Assembly: GCA_037143335.1 (NCBI GenBank)
Contig: JBAWZA010000005.1
Coordinates: 77,837 to 141,836 of the forward strand
Origin: PALSA-1296 sp037143335
GTDB taxonomy: Bacteria; Bacteroidota; Ignavibacteria; Palsa-1295
Direction of reading: 5' to 3'
Length of the DNA: 64,000 nt
Positions 43,630 through 53,000 of this stretch are shown here, piece by piece. The notes beneath the pieces are model-generated. The model was given only the letters and a program-made list of their open reading frames with translations, was not told where the DNA came from and searched no databases. Position numbers and translations under genes: made by a program. The number at the start of each line of letters is the position of its first letter. Position 1 is the first letter of the stretch.

Positions 43630-44487
43630 ATGCACCGAGCACGTTGCTCAAATATTGTTCTGACCTTACTTTTTGTTGTGACATCATCGAGATGTCAATC
43701 CCTCCTTCCCGAATCTCCGATTTCATCTGCCGTTGCCGGAGCAAATATCGCTTCGGAAGTTAGAGAAGGATTTTCTTCGAATCCTGCTCTCAACCGTTCT
43801 GACTCAGTACATCAACTATCGGTAGGCTTTGGATATACTCCATTCGCTGGGGGTCTTAGTGGAGCAAATAGCGCTTCGGCTGAGGCATCATTTTTTGCAG
43901 AGGCTCTCCGCAGTTCATTCACTGTAGGATTGACAGAATACTCGTTCGAGGATATTTATTCAGATATCTCGTTCGGCTTAGGCAGTACTACGGAATTTCA
44001 GGTAGATTCCGACCGGAATGCCTATGGCGGCTTTCGAATTAGGCACGAGATAGTCGGTACGACAGCTGCCTATCCGAAATTACAATTCGATTTTCTCGAT
44101 CTTGGACTAACATTTGATCTTACGAAGGACGCAACCCTCGGAATTGCTGCATTAAATTTATTAGGAGCACACTACATTGTTGCAAGTGGGACGACCGAAC
44201 GATTGCCCCGATTATTTTTACTTGGAGCATCGTATCATCCAATACAATTTCCGTTGCGGTTTTACACGGCAATTGAGGAAACATCTGGTTCAGAACTTGT
44301 CATGAAGCTTGGTGCAGAGTACTTGCCGATTTCATTTCTTACAATCAGACTCGGCACAACAACTGATACTGGAAATATTACATCAGGTATCGGATTGAAT
44401 TATGGTAATTATTCCGTCGCGGTGTCATCGAGATATGATAAAGCATTAGGAGTATTATTTTCTTTCGGGGTATTCGGGAGATGGTGA
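43630..44487 (+). CDS. Outer-membrane beta-barrel protein, PorV/PorQ-like
   Basis: A 285-residue exported protein. After a signal peptide come the pattern A.AGANIASE...GFSSNPAL, typical of the PorV/PorQ and UPF0164/FadL-like barrels, then regular strands to the terminal GVFGRW (aromatic C-terminus for barrel assembly). PorV and PorQ work in the T9SS: PorV shuttles cargo from the translocon to the attachment complex. Homology at this level is inference from the pattern only. It overlaps the start of the next barrel gene by 7 bases, so the two are cotranslated. Confidence 0.7.
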   Translation: MHRARCSNIVLTLLFVVTSSRCQSLLPESPISSAVAGANIASEVREGFSSNPALNRSDSVHQLSVGFGYTPFAGGLSGANSASAEASFFAEALRSSFTVGLTEYSFEDIYSDISFGLGSTTEFQVDSDRNAYGGFRIRHEIVGTTAAYPKLQFDFLDLGLTFDLTKDATLGIAALNLLGAHYIVASGTTERLPRLFLLGASYHPIQFPLRFYTAIEETSGSELVMKLGAEYLPISFLTIRLGTTTDTGNITSGIGLNYGNYSVAVSSRYDKALGVLFSFGVFGRW

Positions 44488-46454
44488 AGCGAATGAGAAG
44501 AATTATCTCCCTTGTGGCTATGCTTCATTGTATCGCTGTGATAAGTAATGCGGAAGCACAACTTATTTCTTCGGATAGTCTCCAATCCTTCGAAACGTTG
44601 ATTGATCCTGAGGAGACATCACTCAGCTCGTTTCATTCTTTGACCTTAGAAAATTTTGGAAGTCAACTCCAATTCTTACAGGATGAATTTGAGCGCATTG
44701 CATTCCAACACCATGATCTCAGAAATACTTCGTGGCAAGATTTATTACAGATACCACTTTTCAATAGTCTCGATGTCGCCGATGTAGTACGCGCTCATCA
44801 GATGGATTCAGTAACACTTGAGGAAACATCACCTGTTATGCATTACTACGAAGGGAATCACTCTTCTTCGAGAGGTATGGGACTTCGACTTCGGACTCGG
44901 ATGGAAATTGATCCGAATGTTTCATCATCACAACCCTATCAGAGTCATTACTATCACGGCTCGCCTGTCAAGACAAGCACCAGGGTGATGCTGCAAGACG
45001 AACATTATGTATTTGCTATCACCGAAGCAAAAGATGCTGGCGAGCCACTATTTTTTGATCATCTCAGTGCTTCGTTTGCCATTAATGCTCCGCTTACTTT
45101 TGGAAAAGTATTGAGCATGTCCAAACTTGTTCTGGGTGATTATTCACTATCGTACGGGAATGGATTACTCTTCGCGAATGGCTTTTTCCGAGCACCGGTA
45201 AGTGATTTGCATTCATTAGTTACATCACACTCCAGCGGAATGCGGCCGTATGCTTCTATCAGTTCATTCCAATATTTTCGTGGAGCAGGACTTGAACTTA
45301 CTTCTGGACCAGTTGCAGTGAGCGGATTTTATTCTGATAAAGAAATTGATGCGAAGCTCGATTCACTTCATGAGATTACTTACTTAAGTAACACAGGTTA
45401 TCACCGCAGTGCTGTTGAACTTGGTAGAAGAAATACTTCGCAAACTCGTCTACTTGGTGGTAATGTTGCTTTTACGCAGTCATCGGACAATTATTTTCTG
45501 CAACTTGGTTTGACAGGCTACTCGCTTCACTATGAGAATCCGGTTCTGAAAACAGATAGTAATGGGGCAACTTTCTTTGGTGAAAATCATCGCATGATTT
45601 CGGTGAATGTAGTTAGTGTATTCTGGCAATGTGCTTTTACTGGAGAATTAGCACGAATGATTTCTGATGTTGGCAATGCCACTGCCTTTTCAACTTCACT
45701 TTTGATGAGACCCATTGAACAAATCGAACTTGCACTGAACTATCGGTCGTTGCCACGAACATATATTTCACCGTTCGGCTCGACATTCGGAATAAATACT
45801 TCTGATGCTCAGAATGAAAATGGCTGGTTGCTCGGAGCAAAGATATTTCTCATACCCAATGCGTGTACCTTATATAGCTCAATGAATATTGCGCGAAGTA
45901 TTTCGCCATCGAGGAATGAAGTTCAGTATGCTGATAACAGAGTTGGATGTAAATATGAATTTGCGACAGTGCCAGTCGTTTTCTCTGCAGAACTTCGCAA
46001 CTATGGCAAAGGACCGCTGCTTTCACAATTGCCCGATAGCATTTCACGAAATTCGTTGAAGCTGGATTGTGGAATTCAATTCAGTAGGAATGTTGAAGTG
46101 AAACTCAGAGCTGAATTTCAGAAGTATCACACCGAACAAATCTTCTCGCCTCAGAGCGGATCGCTTCTCGGGATAAAGACAAATTATTTCTTTCAAGATG
46201 GAATACGGCTCTCGACTGGCATTGCATTCTTTCGAACAGATTCGTATAGTTCAAGATTTTATTCCAATGAATCAGATCTCCCTGGAGCTATTCCGATTGT
46301 TCCTCTGTCGGGCAATGGCTATCGGTATTTTCTACTGGCGAGTTATGTGATTGCTGAGAGAATCAGGCTTACGGGTAGAGTTGCCCAAACACATAGTACT
46401 CCGATGGCTTCGTCAAATACTTCCATTGGCTTCCAGTGCGATCTTTCACTCTGA
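44481..46454 (+). CDS. Helix-hairpin-helix-bearing outer-membrane barrel protein
   Basis: A 657-residue exported protein; the signal peptide ends at AEA before Gln. A degenerate helix-hairpin-helix segment at about 70-115 (SWQDLLQIPLFNSLDVADVVRAHQ) is followed by about 20 predicted strands (LRLRTRMEI, LGDYSLSYGNGLLFANG, FQYFRGAGLEL) to the C-terminal IGFQCDLSL. This fits the Bacteroidota group annotated as ComEA-like HhH-domain outer-membrane proteins. The HhH domain would lie in the periplasm and could bind DNA or protein, but its usual GIG loop is missing. Translationally coupled to the PorV/PorQ-like gene. Confidence 0.72.
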   Translation: MVKRMRRIISLVAMLHCIAVISNAEAQLISSDSLQSFETLIDPEETSLSSFHSLTLENFGSQLQFLQDEFERIAFQHHDLRNTSWQDLLQIPLFNSLDVADVVRAHQMDSVTLEETSPVMHYYEGNHSSSRGMGLRLRTRMEIDPNVSSSQPYQSHYYHGSPVKTSTRVMLQDEHYVFAITEAKDAGEPLFFDHLSASFAINAPLTFGKVLSMSKLVLGDYSLSYGNGLLFANGFFRAPVSDLHSLVTSHSSGMRPYASISSFQYFRGAGLELTSGPVAVSGFYSDKEIDAKLDSLHEITYLSNTGYHRSAVELGRRNTSQTRLLGGNVAFTQSSDNYFLQLGLTGYSLHYENPVLKTDSNGATFFGENHRMISVNVVSVFWQCAFTGELARMISDVGNATAFSTSLLMRPIEQIELALNYRSLPRTYISPFGSTFGINTSDAQNENGWLLGAKIFLIPNACTLYSSMNIARSISPSRNEVQYADNRVGCKYEFATVPVVFSAELRNYGKGPLLSQLPDSISRNSLKLDCGIQFSRNVEVKLRAEFQKYHTEQIFSPQSGSLLGIKTNYFFQDGIRLSTGIAFFRTDSYSSRFYSNESDLPGAIPIVPLSGNGYRYFLLASYVIAERIRLTGRVAQTHSTPMASSNTSIGFQCDLSL

Positions 46455-46521
46455 GACTTTTGTATTGACAAAACACTTGGCTTGGATGTTATCAATCTAC
46501 TCTTATTACATATAACGATAC

Positions 46522-47253
46522 ATGAAGTTCATACTCAGAAATATTTTCGTTTTGCTCATCGCGCTACTCGCAACATACTCAACCATCGTCGCTCAGAAAA
46601 ATGCCAAACCTCCGGCGCTGACCATTAGTGTCCCACAGATTAGGTTTGGTGCGCAAGCCGTTGGGATCGAGTCGTGCATTAAAATCTCGATTACCAATCC
46701 GGGTAATGTAACGCAAAAGATTCTTCAGCTAAATACTGAGAACGATCGCATCTATTCGATCCCGTCTCCATCGCAGCAGATGCTTCCGATGAATATTCAA
46801 CCGCATCAGACGCTTGAGATTAGCGTATGCTTCAAGCCAGTAAAGTTTGGCGAATTTCCCTCGCGCCTTGTGGTTCGAACTGCTTCGGACTCAACGATCA
46901 TCCCCATCTCCGGAAAAGGAATGAAGACCGAGGATATTAGCAAACTTCCTAAGAATGATTTGACGATAATCAAACCATCCAAGAAAGGAAAAGGCGAGTG
47001 GACTTTTAAACTTCGCTTGATTTCATCAAGCAAAATATCGCTCCAACTCTTTGATGACCTAGGTGTGATGTGCGCCAGCATCTTAAATAGCGACCTCAAG
47101 AACGAAGGAGTGTATGAATTACCCTTCGACGGACTCGATAAACAAGGCAAGAAACTCCCCTCCGGTACGTACTACCTCCGTTGCACTATCGAAGATATCG
47201 TCCGAGCAAATCAGATGATGAAATTCACGAAGGTGGTGGAGATCGGGAAGTAG
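46522..47253 (+). CDS. Secreted protein with ASH-like and FlgD-like C-terminal domains
   Basis: A 243-residue exported protein; the signal peptide ends at IVA before Gln. Residues about 32-130 form an ASH/HYDIN-like beta-sandwich (IRFGAQAVGIESCIKISITNPGN ... ISGKG). The C-terminal domain (about 155-240) is FlgD-like or T9SS-type: LQLFDDLGVMC, YELPFDGLDKQGKKLPSGTYYLRC and a closing strand ending in VEIGK. The same domains occur at much larger scale in the 1319-residue protein at 59.8-63.8 kb. A TTGACA word 57 bases upstream could be a -35 element. Confidence 0.75.
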   Translation: MKFILRNIFVLLIALLATYSTIVAQKNAKPPALTISVPQIRFGAQAVGIESCIKISITNPGNVTQKILQLNTENDRIYSIPSPSQQMLPMNIQPHQTLEISVCFKPVKFGEFPSRLVVRTASDSTIIPISGKGMKTEDISKLPKNDLTIIKPSKKGKGEWTFKLRLISSSKISLQLFDDLGVMCASILNSDLKNEGVYELPFDGLDKQGKKLPSGTYYLRCTIEDIVRANQMMKFTKVVEIGK

Positions 47254-47320
47254 AGAGTGAGGCTGGGTCAAGAACTGCTATGTCAAACTTTTCTGTTATC
47301 GTGTCGCTGTTTGAATACTG

Positions 47321-47743
47321 ATGCGTTTATTATTTTTCATATTTACAGTACTATTTTGCTTTTCCCCAAAGAGGTGTCTGCTTGCACAGGTTACTCCTGC
47401 GATTGAATGGTTGCATTGTTACGGTGGGAGCCAATCTGATATTTTTGAACACCATGGCAACAGCAACATAAGCCAAACCCACGATGGAGGATATATTTTC
47501 GTCGGAACTACATCCTCCAAGAATCGTAATATTTCAGGCAATCATGGTGGCTCTGATGCTTTAGTTATTAAGGTAAATTCCGTCGGCTCGATTCAGTGGC
47601 AGCGATGCCTCGGTGGGAGTGGAAATGATGCAGGTTACTCAATCATAGAAACAAGAGCTGGAAAGTTTGTGATGGCTGGCGTTACAGGATCAAATGATGG
47701 AGATGTCATTCACAATCATGGGGGGACGACGGGTGGATTGTGA
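47321..47743 (+). CDS. N-terminal part of a frameshifted T9SS repeat protein
   Basis: A 140-residue open piece: signal peptide ending at LLA before Gln, then two repeat units of the type found in the T9SS protein at 2.9-4.7 kb (DGGYIFVGTTSS, NHGGSDALVIKV, WQRCLGGSGNDAGYSII). It stops at 47743 inside a third unit. Adding one G to the G6 tract at 47720-47725 would make the third unit read NHGGDDGWIVNLD and join it to the next frame, so this is one gene split by a frameshift. Confidence 0.8.
   Translation: MRLLFFIFTVLFCFSPKRCLLAQVTPAIEWLHCYGGSQSDIFEHHGNSNISQTHDGGYIFVGTTSSKNRNISGNHGGSDALVIKVNSVGSIQWQRCLGGSGNDAGYSIIETRAGKFVMAGVTGSNDGDVIHNHGGTTGGL
47720..47725. other. G6 homopolymer at the frameshift point
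   Basis: Six G in a row mark the exact point where the reading frame of the T9SS repeat protein breaks. Seven G would restore it. This can be a sequencing or assembly error, a true mutation, or a slippage site that switches the gene on and off. Confidence 0.7.
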
Positions 47744-48948
47744 ATCTTGATACGAATGGAAAAATATTATGGCAAACTTGTGTTGGTGGTCTCGCCGGGA
47801 ATGATTACTTATATTCTATAGCAGAAACATCGGATGGTGGTTATATTGCTGGTGGGTTAACAGGCTCTCTTGATGAAGGTTTTAATAATCACGGTGGTGG
47901 CGATGCCTATGTGGTGCGTGTTGATAGCACAGGTTACATTCTATGGCAGAAATGTCTTGGAGGGTTGGGCGGCGAAAGTGTAACAAGTATTATTAATACG
48001 TCAGATGGGGGTTTTATCTTTACAGGAGATGTCTCTTCCGACGACGGTGACGTAGTAGGATATCATGGGATTTTTTCTGATTCCTCATGGAAATTTCCAG
48101 ACGTATGGGTTGTCAAACTTGACACTGTTGGAAAAATTATGTGGCAACGGTGTCTCGGCGGATATGGTGATGATAAAGCTGGAGTTATCATCTTAACGAA
48201 TGATGGTGGGTATCTTGTTGGCGGTGGATCACTTGCAAGCGATTCCATTCTTTTGGAGCATCCTTCATCGGATATGTGGGTTTCAAAACTAAATGCTTCG
48301 GGTGTAATAGAATGGCAAAAATACTTCGGCGGAAGTGGAATAGATTACTGCTTCTCTGCTAAACAAACAGGAGAAGGCGGTTATATTATTGCCGGTGTTA
48401 CGAATTCGACGGACGGTATACTCAATCGCGGGTCATCGAACAATAATTTCTCCGATGGTTGGATTATTAAACTATCTGATTCCGGAAACATCAATTGGCA
48501 ACAATGTATTGGTGGTTTGGGTGGTGACGATATTTGTACCATTATCGAGGCAAATCACAATGACTACGTCGCTTGTGGCGTTACCAATTCGCATGATGGA
48601 CTTTTTTCTGAATTTTACGGCGGTACTGACTTATTTGTTGCAAAGATACATCCCCCATCGAGTGTAGTTTCCTATTCTTATGATGTTAGTAATTTGCTCA
48701 AGATTTTCCCAAACCCATCGAATGATCATGTACAATTTCAGCTGATAAAAGCTGAGACAATTCAGAAAGTGGAGATATTTGATCTGATGGGAGGAAAACT
48801 AAATTCGAAGGCTGAACTGCACCAAAATGTAGCCTTACTTCCAACGAGCTTACTGATTCCCGGCACTTATTTTGTGAGGGTCACATATATGTATAACAAT
48901 ATACTTGATGCCTCTACCTTACCATTCGTTGTTTTGCATTCGCAGTAA
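47740..48948 (+). CDS. C-terminal part of a frameshifted T9SS repeat protein
   Basis: A 402-residue piece that begins at a GTG which overlaps the stop of the first piece by 4 bases; that GTG is really an internal Val of the third repeat. It contains about seven further repeat units with the pattern SDGG(Y/F)I..G..., NHGGGDAYVVRVDS and (I/L)WQ(K/R)CLGG. It ends in a T9SS sorting domain from KIFPNPSNDHVQFQL to PGTYFVRVTY and a final strand. On its own it lacks a signal peptide, so it would not be exported. If joined, the full protein would be about 542 residues. Confidence 0.8.
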   Translation: MNLDTNGKILWQTCVGGLAGNDYLYSIAETSDGGYIAGGLTGSLDEGFNNHGGGDAYVVRVDSTGYILWQKCLGGLGGESVTSIINTSDGGFIFTGDVSSDDGDVVGYHGIFSDSSWKFPDVWVVKLDTVGKIMWQRCLGGYGDDKAGVIILTNDGGYLVGGGSLASDSILLEHPSSDMWVSKLNASGVIEWQKYFGGSGIDYCFSAKQTGEGGYIIAGVTNSTDGILNRGSSNNNFSDGWIIKLSDSGNINWQQCIGGLGGDDICTIIEANHNDYVACGVTNSHDGLFSEFYGGTDLFVAKIHPPSSVVSYSYDVSNLLKIFPNPSNDHVQFQLIKAETIQKVEIFDLMGGKLNSKAELHQNVALLPTSLLIPGTYFVRVTYMYNNILDASTLPFVVLHSQ

Positions 48949-48951
48949 CGC

Positions 48952-50259
48952 CTAATTCTTCCTCCGAAAAACAAAGGAGACTGGGACGCCGGAGTAGCCG
49001 TATTTATCGCGGAGTTTGTTTTCTAAATATCGCTTGTATGAATCTGGAATCAGATCGGGATGATTGGAGAAGAATGCGAAGACTGGAGGTTCGATATTTA
49101 CTTGCGTAATGTAGTTGATGCGCAAATCTTTTCCTTGCACCGATGGTGGTGGTACTCGCTCGATCTCTGGTAATAAATATTCGTTCAGATCTCGTGTCGA
49201 AATTCGTTTTTTGCGATCTTCGAATACTTGCAGAGCAATCTCCAACGGTTTCGTGTGGCGTTGATGAGTCAGCGCACTGATAAAGGTGATCGGGATGTAG
49301 TCAATCGTGCGAAGCATATCGCGAACTTCTTTCTCGAACTTCACAGCAGTATTAGTTTCCTTTTCGATTGCGTCCCATTTATTCACGACAAGCACTAAAC
49401 CTTTTCGTGAGTCAACAACATCATTCAAAATTTTTGCATCCTGATTATTCACGCCTTGGGTTGCGTCAACTAAGACGAGTGCAACATCGCACTCCTCGAT
49501 TGCCTTCATCGTGCGAACGATAGAGAAAAGTTCGAGAGCATCAGCAATGTATTTCTTGCGCCTGAGGCCTGCGGTATCAATGAGCGTAATCTGTTTGCCG
49601 TAGTAGGTGTACTGCGTATGAATCGAGTCGCGGGTTGTGCCAGCAATAGGAGTAACGATGGAGCGATCTTCGCCGAGAAGTGCATTCACGTAGCTTGATT
49701 TCCCGACATTCGGTTTGCCAACGATCGCAAGCTTCATGATGCCCTCGGCGTTGGGGGTATCATCTTCTGGAAGTTCTTTGATAAGCACATCAAGAAAATC
49801 GCCAACGCCTCTGCCACTAATCGCGCTTGCTCCTAAAGGTTCGCCAAGACCAAGCTCATAGAACTGGGTGCGAAGTGTTTCATCCCGCTCATGGTTATCT
49901 ACCTTATTTGCGATAAGTAAAATTTTCTTCCCAGACTTTCTGAGCATGACGGCAACTTCTTGGTCAAGTGGGTGAACGCCACTTGTCACATCAACGACAA
50001 AAAGAATCAATGCCGCCTCTGAGATAGCAATTTCTGCCTGAATTCTGATTTGCCGCTCGAAAATGTCCTGGGAGTCAGGGACAATTCCTCCCGTATCAAT
50101 CACCATGAAATCGCGCCCAGCCCAGTCAGCTTTTGCATAAATCCGGTCGCGGGTTACGCCCGATATAGACTCGGTAATAGCCTTCCGCTCACCGACTAAG
50201 CGGTTGAATAGGGTAGATTTCCCGACATTTGGCCGGCCAACAATAGCAACAATTTGCAT
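48952..50259 (-). CDS. der: Ribosome biogenesis GTPase Der (EngA)
   Basis: A 435-residue double GTPase that acts in 50S ribosome assembly. The start at 50259 (MQIVAIVGRPNVGKST) is that of the family; the frame runs 33 codons further without support. The first G domain has GRPNVGKST at 8-16 and DTAGG-type sequence VIDTGGIVP; the second has GKPNVGKSS near 180 and LIDTAGLRRK. The C-terminal KH-like domain ends in GYSGVPVSFVFRRKN. It converges with the broken T9SS gene with 3 bases between stops. Confidence 0.96.
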   Translation of the reverse strand: MQIVAIVGRPNVGKSTLFNRLVGERKAITESISGVTRDRIYAKADWAGRDFMVIDTGGIVPDSQDIFERQIRIQAEIAISEAALILFVVDVTSGVHPLDQEVAVMLRKSGKKILLIANKVDNHERDETLRTQFYELGLGEPLGASAISGRGVGDFLDVLIKELPEDDTPNAEGIMKLAIVGKPNVGKSSYVNALLGEDRSIVTPIAGTTRDSIHTQYTYYGKQITLIDTAGLRRKKYIADALELFSIVRTMKAIEECDVALVLVDATQGVNNQDAKILNDVVDSRKGLVLVVNKWDAIEKETNTAVKFEKEVRDMLRTIDYIPITFISALTHQRHTKPLEIALQVFEDRKKRISTRDLNEYLLPEIERVPPPSVQGKDLRINYITQVNIEPPVFAFFSNHPDLIPDSYKRYLENKLRDKYGYSGVPVSFVFRRKN

Positions 50260-50497
50260 GGATTTGAGGGTCTGGTGATTTCTCTGTATGTGAAGGCAAG
50301 AAACGCAAATAAAGGCTACAACATGCCCGTGGCTATGTGTCGCTCCGCTGAGGAGCAAAATGTGTACGAAAGTCTGTCAACGAACTACGAGCCAATACTG
50401 AAAAAATGATGGGTGAAAAAGTGAATGAACTTACCTCGGTTCAGTGTTTCATTTGTGACATATAGACGTTTTAGATTCACCTTTCACATCACTATTC

Positions 50498-52786
50498 ATG
50501 GAATTGACACATACTATCTTTTCTCGCCTCGCGAATATTTCGCTAACACTCTTGTTTGTACTCATGCTCTCAACGAGCGCGAATGCTTCGCTCCGAATCT
50601 CGGCAAGTTCCATCTTGCATTCCAAGAAAAATGTTGCCACGAATCCATCATTGCCACGGGCAACTTATTTTAGCGCAGATACATCTGAGCTGACGAAGTT
50701 ATTTTCAGGAAATGTGAATCGGTTTCAGTTAGAGAATTTTCCCATCTCTGCTACCGAATTCGTAACGCTCGATCTGAAGTCGGCACATTCAGTATTTGAT
50801 GCGAGGACACTTTGCATTGTCGCAGGTCCCGAAGGCGATTTCACTTTTACGATCCCAGAGTTTCACGCATTTCGTGGAGCCATTCTTTGCAGACCGAATT
50901 CAAAAGTCTTCATCACTTATTCCGCTTGCGGATTGCTCTGCTCCATCACGCTTGAAGATGAGACAAAGATTGTGCTTGGGCAATCACGCACATCTACAGA
51001 CGCAACGGATTATATTCTGCTTCCCGAAACCGATCTTCTTGCAAGTCAAAAAGTCACTCCGTTTAATTGTCTCAATGATGGTATCGCTCAACCGCGCAAC
51101 CTTACGCCTGTTGATGAGTTGTTAAAGCCCTATCGCACTCAACTCGGTGGGAAATCACAAATCCAGAAAGTGAATCAATCTGGTTTGCTCGAAGCCGAAG
51201 TCGCTGTCGAGGCTGATAATGATTTCTACACTGCCGCTGGTGGGACAAATGCAAAGGTTGTGAGTTACATCGGTTCACTCTTTAGTATGTCGAGCGCAAT
51301 TTTCGAGGATGAAGCACATATTTCGCTGCGAGTTCCGTGGGTGAAAGTTTGGGCAACCGCTGATCCGTATCAGGTGCACGGAAATGCTTATGCAATGCCA
51401 GATTTGGTGAGAGCATACTGGGGAGTTCACTATAAAGATGTTCAGCGCGACCTTGCGCACGTAATGACCTCGATCAGTTACGGCGGCGGTGGGTTCGGAT
51501 ATTATTCGCTCTGTGATACGGCATATTCCTACAGCGTTAGCTCGCCACAAACAGGCAAGACATATCCGACGTTTGCATTCTCGTATGATTCATATATTGT
51601 CTCGCACGAGATCGGTCATAACTTTGGAAGTCCACACACGCACGATTGCTATTGGAATCCTGAACTCGATACGTGCTTGACAAAAGACGATCCGAACACA
51701 TCACTTCGCGCAGCTGATGCGTGCCATGCATTACCGATCACTGCTCGGAAAAATCCCGGTACGATCATGAGCTATTGTGCCAATACTAATTATGCGCTTT
51801 CAGGAAATAATTTTGCTGAATATAAGTTAGTGATGACCTTTTCTAAAAAGCCTGATTCTGTGATTCGCGCAACAGTCGAAAAAGCCAGTTGCATTACTGC
51901 GCCATCAGCGCCGACTGTTGTCTTAACTTCTCCAAGAGGAAGTACGACCTTCTCTGGAGATTCAACAACAGCCATCCAATGGGCTTCAGCTCATCTTACA
52001 ACAGTATCACTTGAGTATTCAAGCAACGGTGGTACAAGTTGGAATCCGATTGCCTCAAGTTTACAAGCTGCTGATTGTAATTATAATTGGAAGATGCCGA
52101 ATATCTCATCAACGCAAATGTTGGTGAGAATTTTTGATGCGACTCACGCATCGCCAGCAGAAGATACGAGTTTATTATTCTTTACTATAAATTCTACGGG
52201 ACCAAACCCAGCCTACAAAACTCTTACACTCGCCGGTGTGAGCGCGGGCAAGATCAACGCTAATACGCCCACACATTTTAATTGGACAAGTGAAGGCGCA
52301 GTTGGTGTTGGTACGATTCAATACTCGACCGACCATACTATCTGGAGTGACATTGTGACAGTTCAAGAAAGCGAGACCACAGCGAATTGGACTACACCTG
52401 ATATTAATATCCCCCAAGCATATTTCAAGATCATCAACAAAAAAGGGTTAGAGTATGAGGCTCCGAATCCTGTTTGGATTTTTAAACAAAATCAAGCAGT
52501 CAGAGTATCGAACGGAATACCAACTTCGTTTTACATGACTCCGAATTTCCCGAATCCGGTGACGAGCACAACATCTGTGCAAGTTGATGTGCCTCGCAGA
52601 AGTACTATCAGCCTATCTGTTTGCAATGAGACTCGGGTAACAGTTGAAAAACTTGCAAACGAAATACTCGATGCTGGCTCTTATGTCTATTCGCTTGACG
52701 TGAAGAATCTTGCAAATGGAAATTATTTATTCGTGTTGGAGTCAGGCACTACGCGCTTGATGGGTAAGATGCAGGTACAGAAGTAA
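50498..52786 (+). CDS. Secreted M12B/reprolysin-like zinc metalloprotease with T9SS sorting domain
   Basis: A 762-residue exported protease. The signal peptide ends at about residue 31 (ANA before Ser, so it breaks the Gln rule seen in its neighbours). A propeptide-like region runs to about 230. The catalytic domain has HEIGHNFGSPH with zinc ligands His370, His374, His380 and catalytic Glu371, followed by a Cys-rich stretch and the Met-turn IMSYC near 423. Fibronectin-like segments follow. The C-terminal domain begins FPNPVTSTTSVQV and ends KMQVQK, a T9SS sorting domain. The protein should be a surface or released endopeptidase for proteins in the surroundings. A strong terminator follows. 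Confidence 0.9.
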   Translation: MELTHTIFSRLANISLTLLFVLMLSTSANASLRISASSILHSKKNVATNPSLPRATYFSADTSELTKLFSGNVNRFQLENFPISATEFVTLDLKSAHSVFDARTLCIVAGPEGDFTFTIPEFHAFRGAILCRPNSKVFITYSACGLLCSITLEDETKIVLGQSRTSTDATDYILLPETDLLASQKVTPFNCLNDGIAQPRNLTPVDELLKPYRTQLGGKSQIQKVNQSGLLEAEVAVEADNDFYTAAGGTNAKVVSYIGSLFSMSSAIFEDEAHISLRVPWVKVWATADPYQVHGNAYAMPDLVRAYWGVHYKDVQRDLAHVMTSISYGGGGFGYYSLCDTAYSYSVSSPQTGKTYPTFAFSYDSYIVSHEIGHNFGSPHTHDCYWNPELDTCLTKDDPNTSLRAADACHALPITARKNPGTIMSYCANTNYALSGNNFAEYKLVMTFSKKPDSVIRATVEKASCITAPSAPTVVLTSPRGSTTFSGDSTTAIQWASAHLTTVSLEYSSNGGTSWNPIASSLQAADCNYNWKMPNISSTQMLVRIFDATHASPAEDTSLLFFTINSTGPNPAYKTLTLAGVSAGKINANTPTHFNWTSEGAVGVGTIQYSTDHTIWSDIVTVQESETTANWTTPDINIPQAYFKIINKKGLEYEAPNPVWIFKQNQAVRVSNGIPTSFYMTPNFPNPVTSTTSVQVDVPRRSTISLSVCNETRVTVEKLANEILDAGSYVYSLDVKNLANGNYLFVLESGTTRLMGKMQVQK

Positions 52787-52828
52787 ACTCCAACTCAGAG
52801 CCAAATCACAGGTCATAGAAATCATTTC

Positions 52829-52868
52829 AAACGATCCGCCAATAAAATGGCGGATCGTTTGACTTTTT
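52829..52868 (+). terminator. Intrinsic terminator after the metalloprotease gene
   Basis: A perfect 13-base-pair stem (52829-52841 with 52848-52860) around an ATAAAA loop, followed by GACTTTTT. The left arm AAACGATCCGCCA is complementary to the right arm without mismatch. Confidence 0.8.
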
Positions 52869-52889
52869 ATTCGGAATGCGTGTTATACT
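52859..52889 (+). promoter_or_regulatory. Possible sigma-70-like promoter of tRNA-Leu
   Basis: TTGACT (52859-52864) and an extended TGT-TATACT (52881-52889) lie 19 bases apart, a little longer than optimal, and place a start about 10 bases ahead of the tRNA. The -35 overlaps the terminator's right arm. Confidence 0.4.
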
Positions 52890-52905
52890 CGCCCTCCAAT
52901 AATAT

Positions 52906-52990
52906 GCCGATGTGGCGGAATGGTAGACGCAACGGACTTAAAATCCGTTGTTCTGTAAGGGACGTGCCGGTTCGAGTCCGGCCATCGGTA
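52906..52990 (+). tRNA. tRNA-Leu (anticodon TAA)
   Basis: An 85-base class II tRNA. Acceptor GCCGATG pairs with CATCGGT (one G-T), the anticodon loop CTTAAAA gives TAA inside an ACGGA/TCCGT stem, a long variable arm follows and the T arm is GCCGG-TTCGAGT-CCGGC. The discriminator is A as expected for Leu. CCA is not encoded. Confidence 0.95.
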
Positions 52991-53000
52991 CAAGTTGTTG

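Noticed and set aside
44481..46454. DNA-uptake ComEA as a firm name for the HhH protein
   Set aside because: The helix-hairpin-helix lacks the GIG loop and the rest is an outer-membrane barrel, so only the family resemblance is stated.
50260..50358. N-terminal extension of Der
   Set aside because: The GTPase family starts at MQIVAIVGRPNVGKST; the 33 extra residues are His/Cys-rich and unsupported.
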